Assembly: GCF_001877785.1 (NCBI RefSeq)
Contig: NZ_MINN01000106.1
Coordinates: forward strand, 62,001 to 126,000
Length of the DNA: 64,000 nucleotides
Direction of reading: 5' to 3'
From: Rossellomorea aquimaris
GTDB taxonomy: Bacteria; Bacillota; Bacilli; Bacillales; Bacillaceae_B
Under the pieces are notes generated by a model. That model had not been told where the DNA came from. It saw only the letters and a program-made list of their open reading frames with translations, and did no database searches. Both the position numbers and the translations under genes were made by a program. Below are positions 14,895 through 23,464 of this stretch, in pieces; the stretch's first letter is position 1, and each line of letters begins with the position of its first letter.

Positions 14895-16517
14895 ATGAAG
14901 GAATTTCGTACACTTCTGTTTCTGGATTGGTTCCGCGTGATTTTTGAAAAAATGGGCTTCGATTACCGCACTTTACGGAGGATCCTGCAGGTGAAGTTCA
15001 CGATGGACCAGCGGAGGGTCCCAACGATATTTCAACAGCAGGGAAGTAAGGGGAAAGAATCCAAGGATGAAAACCGATTCATTAAGTCGCTTTGGATTTA
15101 TGCACTGTTTGGATTGTTCCTCATCCCGTTTGTTTTAATGGGGGAAAATTATATTTTTCAGATGAGCATCAGTTTTGCCGTGATCATGTTTATCATCATG
15201 ATGTCGATGATTTCTGATTTCTCGGTTGTCATCTTGGACATCAGGGATAATAATATTCTGTTCACAAAGCCGGTGGAGAAAAAGACGATCAGCCTGGCGA
15301 AGTCCATCCACGTATGTGTGTATCTTTTCTTTTTGACCGGCGCTATGACCGTCATCCCGCTGATTGTCGCGTTGATCAATCAGGGTGTTTGGTTTTTCCT
15401 GCTGTTCCTGGCTGGCATCATCCTGACCGATATCCTGATTGTCGTGTTCACCGCGCTCCTTTATTATCTTATCCTGAAGTATTTTGACGGGGAGAAATTG
15501 AAGGATATCATCAACTATGTACAAATTGGACTGTCAATCGGGCTGGCTGTCGGTTATCAGGTTGTCGCCAGGTCCTTTGAATTGGTCGATCTGCAGGTGG
15601 ACTTCACCGCAGAATGGTGGCAGATCTTTTTCCCGCCGATGTGGTTCGGCTCCTTATTTGAGTGGGTATTAAACGGCGGGGACAATCCTTTGATCATCCT
15701 GTTCTCGGTTCTGGCCATTTTGTTCCCATTTGCTGCATTGGCTGTCTATATCAAAATCCTTCCCTCCTTTGAGAGGAATCTGCAGAAACTCAATTCGCAT
15801 GGGGGGAAGAAGGCCAAGAAGTCCTATTGGTTTGGAAAAAGCCTGATGAACCTTATGTGCAGCAAGGAAGAGCGTGCATTTTACCAATTTGCACATTATA
15901 TGATGAAGAATGAGCGGGAGTTTAAATTGAAGGTATATCCCGGACTCGGATTCGCAATCATCCTGCCGTTTATTTTCATCTTCAACTTTTTGACGACATC
16001 TTCCTTTGACGATCTTTCTAAAAGCATGGTGTACCTCTCCATCTATACAAGCCTGACCGTCATCCCGACGGTCGTGATGCAGCTTGGATATTCAGGCAAA
16101 TACAAAGGAGCGTGGATCTATAAGGCGGCGCCTGTCGAAAAGAATGCCCCGATCCACAAGGGCACCTTGAAAGCGTTCCTGGCAAAACTTTTCATCCCCT
16201 TGTACGTGGTGATGACAGTATGCTTCCTTTATCTGTTCGGATTGAGGCTGCTTCCGGAGCTCATCATCGTCCTGATCAGTGCGTTCATTTACACGGTTGT
16301 CTGTTACAAGCTGTTGAGCAGCGGCCTTCCATTTTCGGACAGTTTCGATGGTGTAAAACAAAGCGATGGTTGGAAGGTGCTGCCGTTCTATATCATCATC
16401 GGTGCATTTGTCGGCATTCATTTTCTGGCAGTGAAAATGGATTATGGTGTGTATGTTTACCTGCTTATCCTCTTGACCGTGAATTTCTTTGTATGGATAT
16501 TTTCGTTTAAGGACTGA
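14895..16517 (+). CDS. ABC transporter permease, 540 residues
   Basis: Partner of the ATPase just upstream. Begins with a soluble 70-residue segment (RVIFEKMGFDYRTLRRILQVKFTMDQRR), then about 12 membrane helices in two blocks separated by a charged loop around residues 290-345 (GGKKAKKSYWFGKSLMNLMCSKEERAFYQF). This layout is seen in large single-chain permeases of Bacillus ABC-2-like exporters. I do not recognise a named orthologue. Ends before a clear terminator. Confidence 0.75.
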   Translation: MKEFRTLLFLDWFRVIFEKMGFDYRTLRRILQVKFTMDQRRVPTIFQQQGSKGKESKDENRFIKSLWIYALFGLFLIPFVLMGENYIFQMSISFAVIMFIIMMSMISDFSVVILDIRDNNILFTKPVEKKTISLAKSIHVCVYLFFLTGAMTVIPLIVALINQGVWFFLLFLAGIILTDILIVVFTALLYYLILKYFDGEKLKDIINYVQIGLSIGLAVGYQVVARSFELVDLQVDFTAEWWQIFFPPMWFGSLFEWVLNGGDNPLIILFSVLAILFPFAALAVYIKILPSFERNLQKLNSHGGKKAKKSYWFGKSLMNLMCSKEERAFYQFAHYMMKNEREFKLKVYPGLGFAIILPFIFIFNFLTTSSFDDLSKSMVYLSIYTSLTVIPTVVMQLGYSGKYKGAWIYKAAPVEKNAPIHKGTLKAFLAKLFIPLYVVMTVCFLYLFGLRLLPELIIVLISAFIYTVVCYKLLSSGLPFSDSFDGVKQSDGWKVLPFYIIIGAFVGIHFLAVKMDYGVYVYLLILLTVNFFVWIFSFKD

Positions 16518-16531
16518 GAGCTGTGAACAAT

Positions 16532-16576
16532 AAAGAGCTGAGCATCCCTGAGTGGGTGCTTAGCTCTTTTATTTTG
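16532..16576 (+). terminator. Terminator of the second ABC operon
   Basis: AAAGAGCTGAGCA / TGCTTAGCTCTTT stem and TATTTT tail. Confidence 0.85.
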
Positions 16577-16732
16577 AGGGAAGTATAGGGAGAGGATAGA
16601 CACAAATTGGAGCGGATGTCATATATATAGAAATGCAGATATTTGAGTTTACGCTTAAACATTTCCTTTGACGAAGAAAGTTTCCTTGATACAAAATAGA
16701 CGTATCAGAAAAAAGATGGGAGGAACGGGTAT

Positions 16733-17545
16733 ATGATGGATTGGTTTTCAGCGTTGAATCCGACCATGCAGGCGCTGCTGGGCGGAACGATGACGTGGGG
16801 ACTTACAGCGCTCGGAGCGGCCACCGTATTTTTCTTCACGAAAATCGAAAAACACACGATGAACATGATGCTCGGGTTTGCGGCAGGGGTCATGATTGCG
16901 GCGTCCTTCTGGTCGCTATTGGCGCCTTCCATAGAATTCAGTGAACAGAACGGACAGATTCCATGGCTGGCACCGGCAATCGGTTTCCTGCTCGGAGGAA
17001 TCTTTATCAGGCTTCTTGACTTCGTGGTTCCCCATCTTCATCTGGGCAATGCGCAGGATAAAGCGGAAGGACCGCAGACGAAGTTCAAGAAATCGACGCT
17101 GCTGTTCCTGGCCATCACCCTTCACAACATTCCCGAAGGCTTGGCCATCGGGGTCGCCTTCGGGGCTGCGGCGCTTGGAATCGGTGATGCAACGGTTATC
17201 GGAGCGCTCGGTCTTGCAATCGGAATCGGAATCCAGAATATGCCCGAGGGGGCTGCGCTCTCAGTCCCGTTGCGGGGAGAAGGAATGTCACGTGCACGTG
17301 CATTCAATTACGGCCAGCTTTCTGCCATCGTTGAGCCGATTGCAGCCGTCATCGGGGCGGCCGCCGTCATCCTCGTCCAGCCCATCCTGCCCTATGCACT
17401 GGCATTCGCCGCAGGAGCGATGATCTTCGTCGTCGTCGAAGAGCTCATCCCTGAATCACAGTCCTCCGGAAGCACCGACCTTGCTACGCTTGGTCTGATG
17501 GCCGGATTTGTGGTAATGATGATTTTGGATGTTTCGTTGGGGTGA
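16733..17545 (+). CDS. ZIP-family metal transporter
   Basis: 270 residues, 8 membrane helices. Metal-binding helices are explicit: HNIPEGLAIGVAFGAA (helix 4) and QNMPEGAALSVPL (helix 5), as in GufA/ZupT-type ZIP proteins, which import Zn, Fe or Mn along the gradient. A short His-containing loop (VVPHLHLGNAQDK) lies between helices 3 and 4. GGGAGGAACGGG precedes a double ATG (16733 and 16736); either may be used. A wobble-paired terminator follows. Confidence 0.9.
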   Translation: MMDWFSALNPTMQALLGGTMTWGLTALGAATVFFFTKIEKHTMNMMLGFAAGVMIAASFWSLLAPSIEFSEQNGQIPWLAPAIGFLLGGIFIRLLDFVVPHLHLGNAQDKAEGPQTKFKKSTLLFLAITLHNIPEGLAIGVAFGAAALGIGDATVIGALGLAIGIGIQNMPEGAALSVPLRGEGMSRARAFNYGQLSAIVEPIAAVIGAAAVILVQPILPYALAFAAGAMIFVVVEELIPESQSSGSTDLATLGLMAGFVVMMILDVSLG

Positions 17546-17563
17546 TTTTATTATAGTTTAGAG

Positions 17564-17599
17564 AGGTGTGCGGGTTGTGGCTGCACGCCTTTTTATGGT
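17564..17599 (+). terminator. Terminator after the ZIP gene
   Basis: AGGTGTGC / GCACGCCT stem with one G-T pair, followed by TTTTTATGG. Confidence 0.65.
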
Positions 17600-17715
17600 T
17601 TGAGAAAGATCCGTCATCAGGGTTAACTCTGGTGAATGGATTTACTAAAACGGACTTCAACAATCACAACATGACGAAGTTGCTTGGTGTTGGGGTGTTA
17701 TCAAGTTGGCGATTT

Positions 17716-18681
17716 TTATGGTTTTGTGTAAAAAGTTCCTTTTCCTTTACCATGGGAGATCAAGCCTGAATTCTGAAGAATATGAGAGGCCACTTTACGT
17801 GAAGGGAGGCAAAGAAAGCTTCTTAATTCATTGTTTGTCATTTTATTGTTAACCAAAAGGAAATAATCTTCAATGGCTTTCAAGTGGCCGGATGGGGACT
17901 GCCTTGAACATTGTTGACAGTGCCAGGATTTACTGATTCTAGTAATTGGGAAATATCCGCAATGTTCGCACTGAACTCCGGGGAGGATTTCCTCCTTCTT
18001 AAGATTATATGTTTGAAGGCAATTCGAAGGGGCATCTTCATGATGAGTAAGAATGAGTTTCTTGGTCTTTTTAAGTGTTTTATCTGTCAGCGAGTTGGTT
18101 TTATATAATTGGTTTAATTGTATAATACGGTCGATGATATTTTGGGAATGAATGATGTTAAGATATGGAGATTGGGATTCTGGACGCGAGGTATACTCAA
18201 TGGTAGTGGATGGGTTGCTGATGACGACGAGATATTCGATGGGGAGTGGAGGTGTTTTATGTAGCGCTAACCATTTTTGAAGGAAGTGCTTTTGTCGTCT
18301 GACTTGGGAGATTGGATCGATAAATCCTTCTTTTACCTCTTTATAAATTCGTGTGCATTGTTTGATATGAGGGTCAATTCTGATGATCCCGGAGACGTTT
18401 TTCACTTCAATGGCCAGGATATAGTAAGGAGTCAGCAGGATGGTATCGATTTGAAAGTAATGAGGGGCAAGCGGAAGGCGGATGTCAAAGAAGAGCCAGT
18501 AATTTTTCCCGGTTAGAAAGCTCAGATGATAATCTACTGCTTTTTCACCGTTGAAGCCAGCCTTTCTTTTCTTTAAATCGAGCTCAATCAGGGGTTTTGT
18601 AACATGAAATGGGGCGAGCCGCGTAAGTAAAGCTTCGTTTTCCAGTATTTTCAACGGGATTGTTCGTTCTTTTAATATCAA
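17716..18681 (-). CDS. NERD-domain (nuclease-related) protein with zinc ribbon
   Basis: 321 residues. The N-terminal half is a nuclease-related NERD domain: GEKAV at 45-49, the QID motif at 77-79 and the E-V-K motif at 92-94 (AIEVKNVSG), matching the restriction-endonuclease-like active-site pattern. A zinc ribbon CEHC (238-241) / CQQC (255-258) follows, then a C-terminal region that looks like a small winged helix. TTG start at 18681 with AAGGAGTG upstream. NERD proteins are common in Bacillus and their role is unsettled; processing of DNA is inferred from the fold only. Confidence 0.82.
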   Translation of the reverse strand: MILKERTIPLKILENEALLTRLAPFHVTKPLIELDLKKRKAGFNGEKAVDYHLSFLTGKNYWLFFDIRLPLAPHYFQIDTILLTPYYILAIEVKNVSGIIRIDPHIKQCTRIYKEVKEGFIDPISQVRRQKHFLQKWLALHKTPPLPIEYLVVISNPSTTIEYTSRPESQSPYLNIIHSQNIIDRIIQLNQLYKTNSLTDKTLKKTKKLILTHHEDAPSNCLQTYNLKKEEILPGVQCEHCGYFPITRISKSWHCQQCSRQSPSGHLKAIEDYFLLVNNKMTNNELRSFLCLPSRKVASHILQNSGLISHGKGKGTFYTKP

Positions 18682-18774
18682 AACATCACTCCTTATACTT
18701 TGATATAGTATTATTCGCCATAGAGAGGAAAATTCCTCTATTAAAATTGGAATAAATGGAATATTATTGTAGAT

Positions 18775-18894
18775 ATGATCCAGTTTCAGGATTTATGATC
18801 CATTCTGGAGAAATACGTTCCATTCTGTTAATTTATGATCCATTTTCGAAATATATGATCCATTTTCGAAATATATGATCCTTTAAGAATGATT
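18775..18894. repeat. Tandem array, 6 units of exactly 20 bp (core ATGATCCATT)
   Basis: Units start at 18775, 18795, 18815, 18835, 18855 and 18875; units 4 and 5 are identical (ATGATCCATTTTCGAAATAT). The first ten bases are conserved, the second ten vary. It fills the middle of the 354-base gap between the divergently read NERD gene and the phosphatase gene; 18895-19035 shows only the ribosome binding site of the next gene. Confidence 0.92.
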
Positions 18895-19035
18895 CTAATT
18901 AACAGACGGCGGCCATGCGACCTCAACTATGTGACTGGATCATGATTAGCTGGAAAACACCTATACGACTCGAACCATAACGATAAACAAAGGAACATAC
19001 ATAACCATCACCAAAACCCCCAAAGGAGCCCTCAA

Positions 19036-19584
19036 ATGAAAATCGGACTAATCAGACACTTCAAAGTAAAAAGAGGATACCCGAATTCTATCGTGTCCTC
19101 GGCTGAATTGATGAAGTGGGTGGAAGAATATGAAGCTTCCGAAGTAGAAGAGAATGAAGTGGATCTGAACGGGATCGAATGGAAGTCCTGCTATTCGAGC
19201 AGCATGAGCAGGGCGGAGGTCACGGCACGCAGCGTCTACGACAGGGACATCATCTTCTTGGATGAATTAAGGGAGGTTCCATTATCACCGCTCTTTCCGC
19301 CGAAGATGAAGCTGCCGCTGTTCATTCATTTGCTTGGCATCCGCCTGGCATGGTGGTTCAACCATCCATCACAGGCTGTAAGCAAGAAAGAGGTTTTGGA
19401 AAAGATAAATAAAGTCTTAGACAGGGTCATCTCAGAGAATCAGGATGTATTGATTGTCGGACACGGCGGGGTAATGATGTTCATGAGAAAGGAACTGATC
19501 AGGCGCGGGTTTTCGGGTCCGGCATTCAGACGGCCGCAAAATGGTGTGGTCTACATTTTTGAAATAGGAAATGAAAAAGGATGA
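19036..19584 (+). CDS. Histidine phosphatase family protein
   Basis: 182 residues of the phosphoglycerate-mutase-like fold. LIRHFKVKRG carries the catalytic RH pair near residue 7, YSSSMSRAEVTA is the second active-site segment, and VGHGGVMMFM carries the second catalytic His. Rather short and with an acidic insertion (EYEASEVEENEVD) after the first motif. Substrate unknown. AAAGGAG lies before the ATG; monocistronic with its own terminator. Confidence 0.85.
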   Translation: MKIGLIRHFKVKRGYPNSIVSSAELMKWVEEYEASEVEENEVDLNGIEWKSCYSSSMSRAEVTARSVYDRDIIFLDELREVPLSPLFPPKMKLPLFIHLLGIRLAWWFNHPSQAVSKKEVLEKINKVLDRVISENQDVLIVGHGGVMMFMRKELIRRGFSGPAFRRPQNGVVYIFEIGNEKG

Positions 19585-19611
19585 ACCCAACCTGCGGGCT
19601 CATCCTTTCGT
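19576..19611 (+). terminator. Terminator after the histidine phosphatase gene
   Basis: AAAGGATGAACCC / GGGCTCATCCTTT stem overlapping the stop codon, then CGTTC rather than a full T run. Confidence 0.7.
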
Positions 19612-19660
19612 TCATTATTAACTATATTACTCGGCCCCATGAGACGGTACAGTGCCTAAG

Positions 19661-19738
19661 AATCGACTTCTCAAATCAAGACAGCCGGGCCGTTCAAGGA
19701 ATCGATTTATCAAGCCGGATCAGCTAGGCCGTTCATGA
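19661..19738. repeat. Two imperfect 39-bp direct repeats
   Basis: 19661-19699 and 19700-19738 both begin AATCGAYTT-TCAA and end GGCCGTTCA, separated by exactly 39 bases with several substitutions. They lie just past the convergent stress gene. Confidence 0.7.
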
Positions 19739-19758
19739 CGCCTGGAATTTCCCCAAAA

Positions 19759-20082
19759 TCAGTCCTGAACCAACAGCAAAATCTTGCCTTCATCCAGCTT
19801 TTCTTCGTACTGATCGGCTTCTTCTTTTGAAAAGCCCATCTCCTGCAGCTGGTTGCGCAGTTCGTCGCCTTTGCTTACGATCATATTCCCGACAGCTGTA
19901 CCGATGCCTGTTTCCCTTGCGCCGATTTCATTCGCATTCGCATTGTCGGCCACACGCTCCGTGCGGTCATCGTCATGTGATAATACATATAAATTCTTTT
20001 TGCTTATGCCTTGAGAAGATAGTTTTTCAACTTCAGAAATCAATTCCTTATCGTTGTAGAATTCCTTAACAGTTGGTTTCAA
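19759..20082 (-). CDS. General stress protein, YflT/GS17M family
   Basis: 107 residues: KPTVKEFYNDKELISEVEKLSSQGISKKNLYVLSHDDDRTERVA, then GIGTAVGNM and SKGDELRNQLQEMGFSKEEADQYEEKLDEGKILLLV, the pattern of the B. subtilis heat- and SigB-induced YflT family. TTG start at 20082 chosen because GGAGGAG lies 6 bases upstream; the ATG codons at 20097-20103 overlap that ribosome binding site. Cytoplasmic, function unknown. Confidence 0.82.
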   Translation of the reverse strand: MKPTVKEFYNDKELISEVEKLSSQGISKKNLYVLSHDDDRTERVADNANANEIGARETGIGTAVGNMIVSKGDELRNQLQEMGFSKEEADQYEEKLDEGKILLLVQD

Positions 20083-20129
20083 GTGGATCTCCTCCATTAT
20101 CATTTATCGTTTTTGAATACAGTCGTACT

Positions 20130-20154
20130 TTTCCCGTTTTGTAAAAAGATAAAC
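20130..20154 (-). promoter_or_regulatory. Candidate SigB promoter of the YflT-like gene
   Basis: Minus strand GTTTAT (20154-20149), 13-base spacer, GGGAAA (20135-20130), close to the SigB consensus GTTTAA / GGGTAT. Fits a stress gene of this family. Confidence 0.5.
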
Positions 20155-20235
20155 ATGCCCAGCCCCGCGATTTCAGAGGGGCAGAATAGGGAATAGATAA
20201 CCATAACAGTTCATGCAGAAAGGAAGGGATGGAAG

Positions 20236-20562
20236 GTGAAAGAGCAACATACCCTTGAAGAAATTAAGAATACGGTTCATTCAGAAAAAATGGTGCTTTT
20301 ATATATATCACGGCCGAATTGCTCTGTGTGCCATGCTTTGCTGCCGCAGGTGGAAGTGGTGTTGAAAAAGTACCCAAGCATAACGGCCATCCATGCGGAT
20401 GCTGAAGAAATCCCCGGGATTGCAGGGGAATACTCGATCTTTACGGTACCCGTTTTGATAGTATTTATAGAAGGAAAAGAAATGATGAGAAAGGCACGGT
20501 TTGTCCCGATCGATGAACTGGACAGCGGATTATCCAGGATGCTTTCCGCTTTTGAAGATTAA
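20236..20562 (+). CDS. Thioredoxin-family protein
   Basis: 108 residues of the thioredoxin fold: MVLLYISRPNCSVCHALLPQVEVVL gives the redox motif CSVC, and FTVPVLIVFIEGKE gives the cis-proline strand. The WC of true thioredoxin is replaced by NC. Similar to the YtpP/YdbP type of Bacillus. GTG start at 20236 behind AAGGAAGGG. Likely a cytoplasmic thiol-disulfide exchange protein. Its stop overlaps the palindrome at 20559. Confidence 0.82.
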   Translation: MKEQHTLEEIKNTVHSEKMVLLYISRPNCSVCHALLPQVEVVLKKYPSITAIHADAEEIPGIAGEYSIFTVPVLIVFIEGKEMMRKARFVPIDELDSGLSRMLSAFED

Positions 20563-20579
20563 ACAAACGTTTGATTAAA
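20559..20579. promoter_or_regulatory. 20-bp palindrome TTAAACAAACGTTTGATTAA
   Basis: Nine of ten base pairs are symmetric. The same 20-mer occurs again at 45460-45479 and a slightly changed copy at 45516-45535. Looks like an operator of a TetR-like repressor, but here it lies at the end of the thioredoxin gene and 230 bases before the next. Confidence 0.5.
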
Positions 20580-20727
20580 AGAGCCTGAGCCTTGCGCTGC
20601 AAGGGTTGGAAGAGTTAAACGACTGTTTGGGATATTCGGGAGGGCTGTCGTCTCATGGAAGGCCCTTCCAGGCATGGTGATACGGGAGCATTATGCTTAT
20701 TTTAAAAGAGTTCAAAAAGTAGCTCTT

Positions 20728-20757
20728 TTGTCATGTCCTCCTGAATAGGTATATAAT
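20728..20757 (+). promoter_or_regulatory. Promoter for the gene at 20810
   Basis: TTGTCA, 18-base spacer, TATAAT; 52 bases before the ATG. Confidence 0.6.
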
Positions 20758-20809
20758 AGAGATAATACACGGAAGATTCAGAATCGTTTCCGTAGAAAGG
20801 AGGGAATGG

Positions 20810-21109
20810 ATGCTGAGGTTGTCCAGAGCAAGTAAGGTAACCATTTCAGTTGCTGCCATTATTCTATTTATCGCTGCCAACCAGATTACGTTTGTTCAAC
20901 ACTTTACTGCCCGAGCGGCCACCAAGCTTTATGTGGGATGGAAGTATAACCATCTCGACCTTGAATACGAAGACGTGGAGTTTTCTCCGCAATTCGGTGA
21001 TTACTCTGTTGCCTATAAAGATAAAGAAGGCAGAGTATATGGTTTCATGGTTGCCCCTAAGTCGATGCCGGTCATCATCCTGCACGATCCGCTTAATGAA
21101 AGTCCTTGA
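20810..21109 (+). CDS. Small membrane-anchored protein of unknown function
   Basis: 99 residues. One N-terminal membrane helix (KVTISVAAIILFIAANQITF) followed by a 65-residue soluble domain with alternating strands (WKYNHLDLEYEDVEFSPQFGDYSVAYKDKEGRVYGFMV). The layout resembles small Bacillus lipoprotein-like or YfjL/DUF3139-type proteins, but I cannot assign it. GAAAGGAGG precedes the ATG. Not linked to the riboswitch downstream. Confidence 0.65.
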   Translation: MLRLSRASKVTISVAAIILFIAANQITFVQHFTARAATKLYVGWKYNHLDLEYEDVEFSPQFGDYSVAYKDKEGRVYGFMVAPKSMPVIILHDPLNESP

Positions 21110-21189
21110 TCGTTTCCTTCAATTTCATGTCCGCAATTTCTTTTACTATTTAATGTTTTCGTGTATAATACGTACTGAATTATAATTTA

Positions 21190-21300
21190 ATAAACGTGAC
21201 CACAAGGGGAGCGATTTGCTGAGAGTGAACGGCACTGCCTGTTCTGACCCTTTGAACCTGTTAGTTAGTACTAGCGTAGGAATGTGGATGATATAGGATC
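21190..21300 (+). promoter_or_regulatory. TPP riboswitch (THI box)
   Basis: All conserved parts are present: ACCACAAGGGGAGCG, GCTGAGAGTGAACGG, TGACCCTTTGAACCTGTTAG, and CTAGCGTAGGAA. These form the pyrimidine- and pyrophosphate-sensing arms of the thiamine pyrophosphate aptamer. The switch ends in a terminator 60 bases downstream and controls thiT. Confidence 0.95.
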
Positions 21301-21324
21301 ACTATGCCTATTTGAATTGACTGA

Positions 21325-21369
21325 CTCTCCCTTATGGTTTCGTTTTAAAAGAAGGGGAGATTTTTTTTT
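21325..21369 (+). terminator. Riboswitch expression-platform terminator
   Basis: TCTCCCTT (21326-21333) pairs with AAGGGGAGA (21352-21360), followed by nine T. The 3' arm GGGGAG is also the only ribosome binding site for thiT at 21370, so the same hairpin can hide the site and stop transcription. Confidence 0.85.
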
Positions 21370-21966
21370 ATGAAATCTTTAAGTTTGGTCGTCATGATCG
21401 AAGCTGCATTGATGGCTGCATTTGCGTTGATTCTGGACCTGCTGCCGTCGATTGATCTTTCGCCGAGTATTTCCATTTCATTCTCGATGGTGCCCATCTT
21501 CATACTGGCATTTCGGAGAGGAGTGAAAGCGAGCCTGCTGGCCGGATTTGTGTGGGGTGTCCTTCAGGTGGCGCTCGGCAATGCATGGATTGTCACTCCT
21601 GTTCAAATGATCATTGAGTATTTCATTGCCTTTACGTTCATTGGCTTTGCGGGTGTCTTTTTAAACCGCATCCAGCAGTCACTGCGCTCAGGCAGCAAGT
21701 CCAAGGTTTATGCCTGGATTATCGCAGCAACCGTCCTTGGCAGTGCGGCCCGTTATTTCTGGCATTTCATCGCAGGCTTCATTTTCTTTAAAGAGTATGC
21801 TCCGGAAGGGATGTCGCCGGTCCTTTTCTCGCTATTTGCAAACGGGGTGACGATGCTCGGTTCCGCATTGCTGTGCTCAATCGTGCTTGTCCTCTTAATT
21901 GCGACTGCTCCGCGCTTGATCAGTCAGGGTGTGAGGGTGCAGCATGATCAGCGGAAAGCTTCATAA
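21370..21966 (+). CDS. thiT: Thiamine ECF transporter substrate-binding protein
   Basis: 198 residues, six membrane helices. ThiT (YuaJ) is the S-component that binds thiamine and couples to a shared EcfAAT energy module not encoded here. Recognised from IEAALMAAFALILDLLPSIDLSPSISISFSMVPI, GVKASLLAGFVWGVLQVALGNAWIVTPVQMIIEY and ARYFWHFIAGFIFFKEYAPEG, where the thiamine-binding Trp and Glu/Tyr residues lie. The TPP riboswitch confirms the role. Confidence 0.95.
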   Translation: MKSLSLVVMIEAALMAAFALILDLLPSIDLSPSISISFSMVPIFILAFRRGVKASLLAGFVWGVLQVALGNAWIVTPVQMIIEYFIAFTFIGFAGVFLNRIQQSLRSGSKSKVYAWIIAATVLGSAARYFWHFIAGFIFFKEYAPEGMSPVLFSLFANGVTMLGSALLCSIVLVLLIATAPRLISQGVRVQHDQRKAS

Positions 21967-21981
21967 ATACCTGTAAGGCCA

Positions 21982-22011
21982 GCCGATCCCAACCCGGGGT
22001 CGGTTTTTTTC
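21982..22011 (+). terminator. Terminator after thiT
   Basis: CCGATCCC / GGGGTCGG with seven T. Confidence 0.8.
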
Positions 22012-22086
22012 GTGCTCTTCATTGCTTAGAGGCCCACTTATCCTATAAACTAGACCTATTCAAAAAATGAGCATGGAGAGATTCTT

Positions 22087-22848
22087 ATGGAAGCAAAAAT
22101 GATACGCAGATATGACATAATGGAAGTTTGCCTGCTGGCAGGAAAGATCATGCTGCAGAGCGGGGCGGAAACGTATCGCGTGGAGGATACGATGATGAGA
22201 ATCGCGGCTTCCTATGGGATCAAAGAATCTCACAGCTATGTAACGCCGACCGGAATTATCTTTTCCATCGAGACCGATGAACCGACTAAGACAAAGCTGA
22301 TCCGCATCAATGAGCGGTCGACCGACCTTGAAAAGGTCACCCTTGTGAACGGAATTTCGAGGAAGATCAGTGAGGGCTTATACAGCATAGAACAGGCATA
22401 CAGTGAGCTTGAAGAACTCGAAAAAGCGGATCATTCGTATTCTTTTTTGATCCAGGTGCTTGCCGCGTCGATTGCGAGCGGATGTTTCCTTATCATGTTC
22501 CTTGGAAGCTGGGATGATTTTATCCCTGCATTTATTACGGGAGGGGCCGGCTATATGAGTGTGGTGTATTTGCACCGCCTCGTTCCGATTAAATTCTTTG
22601 CAGAGTTCCTTGCGTCATTCATCATCGGGATTCTTTCCTTTATCTTTGTCCACTTCGGGGCGGGACAGGAGCTGGATAAGATCATCATCGGTTCGGTCAT
22701 GCCGCTTGTACCCGGGCTTCTGATCACAAATGCCGTCCGCGACCTGATGGCAGGCCATCTGGTGTCGGGATTGTCTAAAGGAGCGGAAGCGTTTTTGACC
22801 GCGTTTGCGATCGGAACCGGCATCGCGGTAGTATTCACCATCATATAA
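22087..22848 (+). CDS. Threonine/serine exporter family, large subunit (YjjP/ThrE type)
   Basis: 253 residues. The N-terminal cytoplasmic domain has the family hallmark VCLLAGKIMLQSGAETYRVEDTM followed by ...YVTPTGIIFSI; five membrane helices follow, with VPGLLITNAVRDLMAGHLVSG as the conserved transport motif. It pairs with the smaller subunit that begins 33 bases later, as YjjP pairs with YjjB. Exported amino acid or organic acid is not fixed by sequence. Confidence 0.88.
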   Translation: MEAKMIRRYDIMEVCLLAGKIMLQSGAETYRVEDTMMRIAASYGIKESHSYVTPTGIIFSIETDEPTKTKLIRINERSTDLEKVTLVNGISRKISEGLYSIEQAYSELEELEKADHSYSFLIQVLAASIASGCFLIMFLGSWDDFIPAFITGGAGYMSVVYLHRLVPIKFFAEFLASFIIGILSFIFVHFGAGQELDKIIIGSVMPLVPGLLITNAVRDLMAGHLVSGLSKGAEAFLTAFAIGTGIAVVFTII

Positions 22849-22881
22849 TACCGTACATGATTTTTAAGGAGTGAATAGGGA

Positions 22882-23337
22882 ATGTTCATCATTAACCATC
22901 TGATCACCAGTTTCATTGCCGCTGCAGCATTCGGCATCATTTTTAACGCGCCGAAAAAGTCCCTGTTCAAATGCGGGATCGTCGGAATGCTCGGATGGGT
23001 CATTTATATGCTGATGTTTCTGAATGAAACGGATGCGGTCCTGGCTACGCTGCTCGCATCATTTGTTGTAGCGGTCATCAGTCAGTTCTTTGCAAAAATG
23101 TACAAAACACCTGTCATCATTTTCAGTGTGGCGGGGATCATCCCGCTTGTGCCGGGCGGCCTTGCTTATGATGCCATGAGAAACTTCGTGGAAAATGACT
23201 ACAATGCGGCAATCACCCTTGCTGCAAAGGCGTTCATGATTTCGGGTTCGATCGCGGTCGGGCTCATCTTTTCGGAAGTCATCAACCAAATCATACGCAA
23301 TGCCAGGTTCAATGCAAGTGCACGGAGAATGAGGTAA
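22882..23337 (+). CDS. Threonine/serine exporter family, small subunit (YjjB type)
   Basis: 151 residues, four to five membrane helices. IIPLVPGGLAYDAMRNFVENDYNAA matches the second half of ThrE-type exporters (PF12821). Cotranscribed with the gene upstream; ends in basic residues (RNARFNASARRMR) before a terminator. Confidence 0.86.
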   Translation: MFIINHLITSFIAAAAFGIIFNAPKKSLFKCGIVGMLGWVIYMLMFLNETDAVLATLLASFVVAVISQFFAKMYKTPVIIFSVAGIIPLVPGGLAYDAMRNFVENDYNAAITLAAKAFMISGSIAVGLIFSEVINQIIRNARFNASARRMR

Positions 23338-23346
23338 GCAGCTCAA

Positions 23347-23377
23347 TTAGACCTTGGTACAGGGTCTTTTTTTTATG
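23347..23377 (+). terminator. Terminator of the exporter pair
   Basis: AGACC-TTGGTACA-GGGTCT followed by eight T. Confidence 0.85.
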
Positions 23378-23464
23378 CCGGATTTTTACGGGGAGAATCC
23401 ATTGTAACTTTCTTCCACTCCATCCGTCTAATATGAAAATAGAACATAAAGGTGGGTCAACCAA

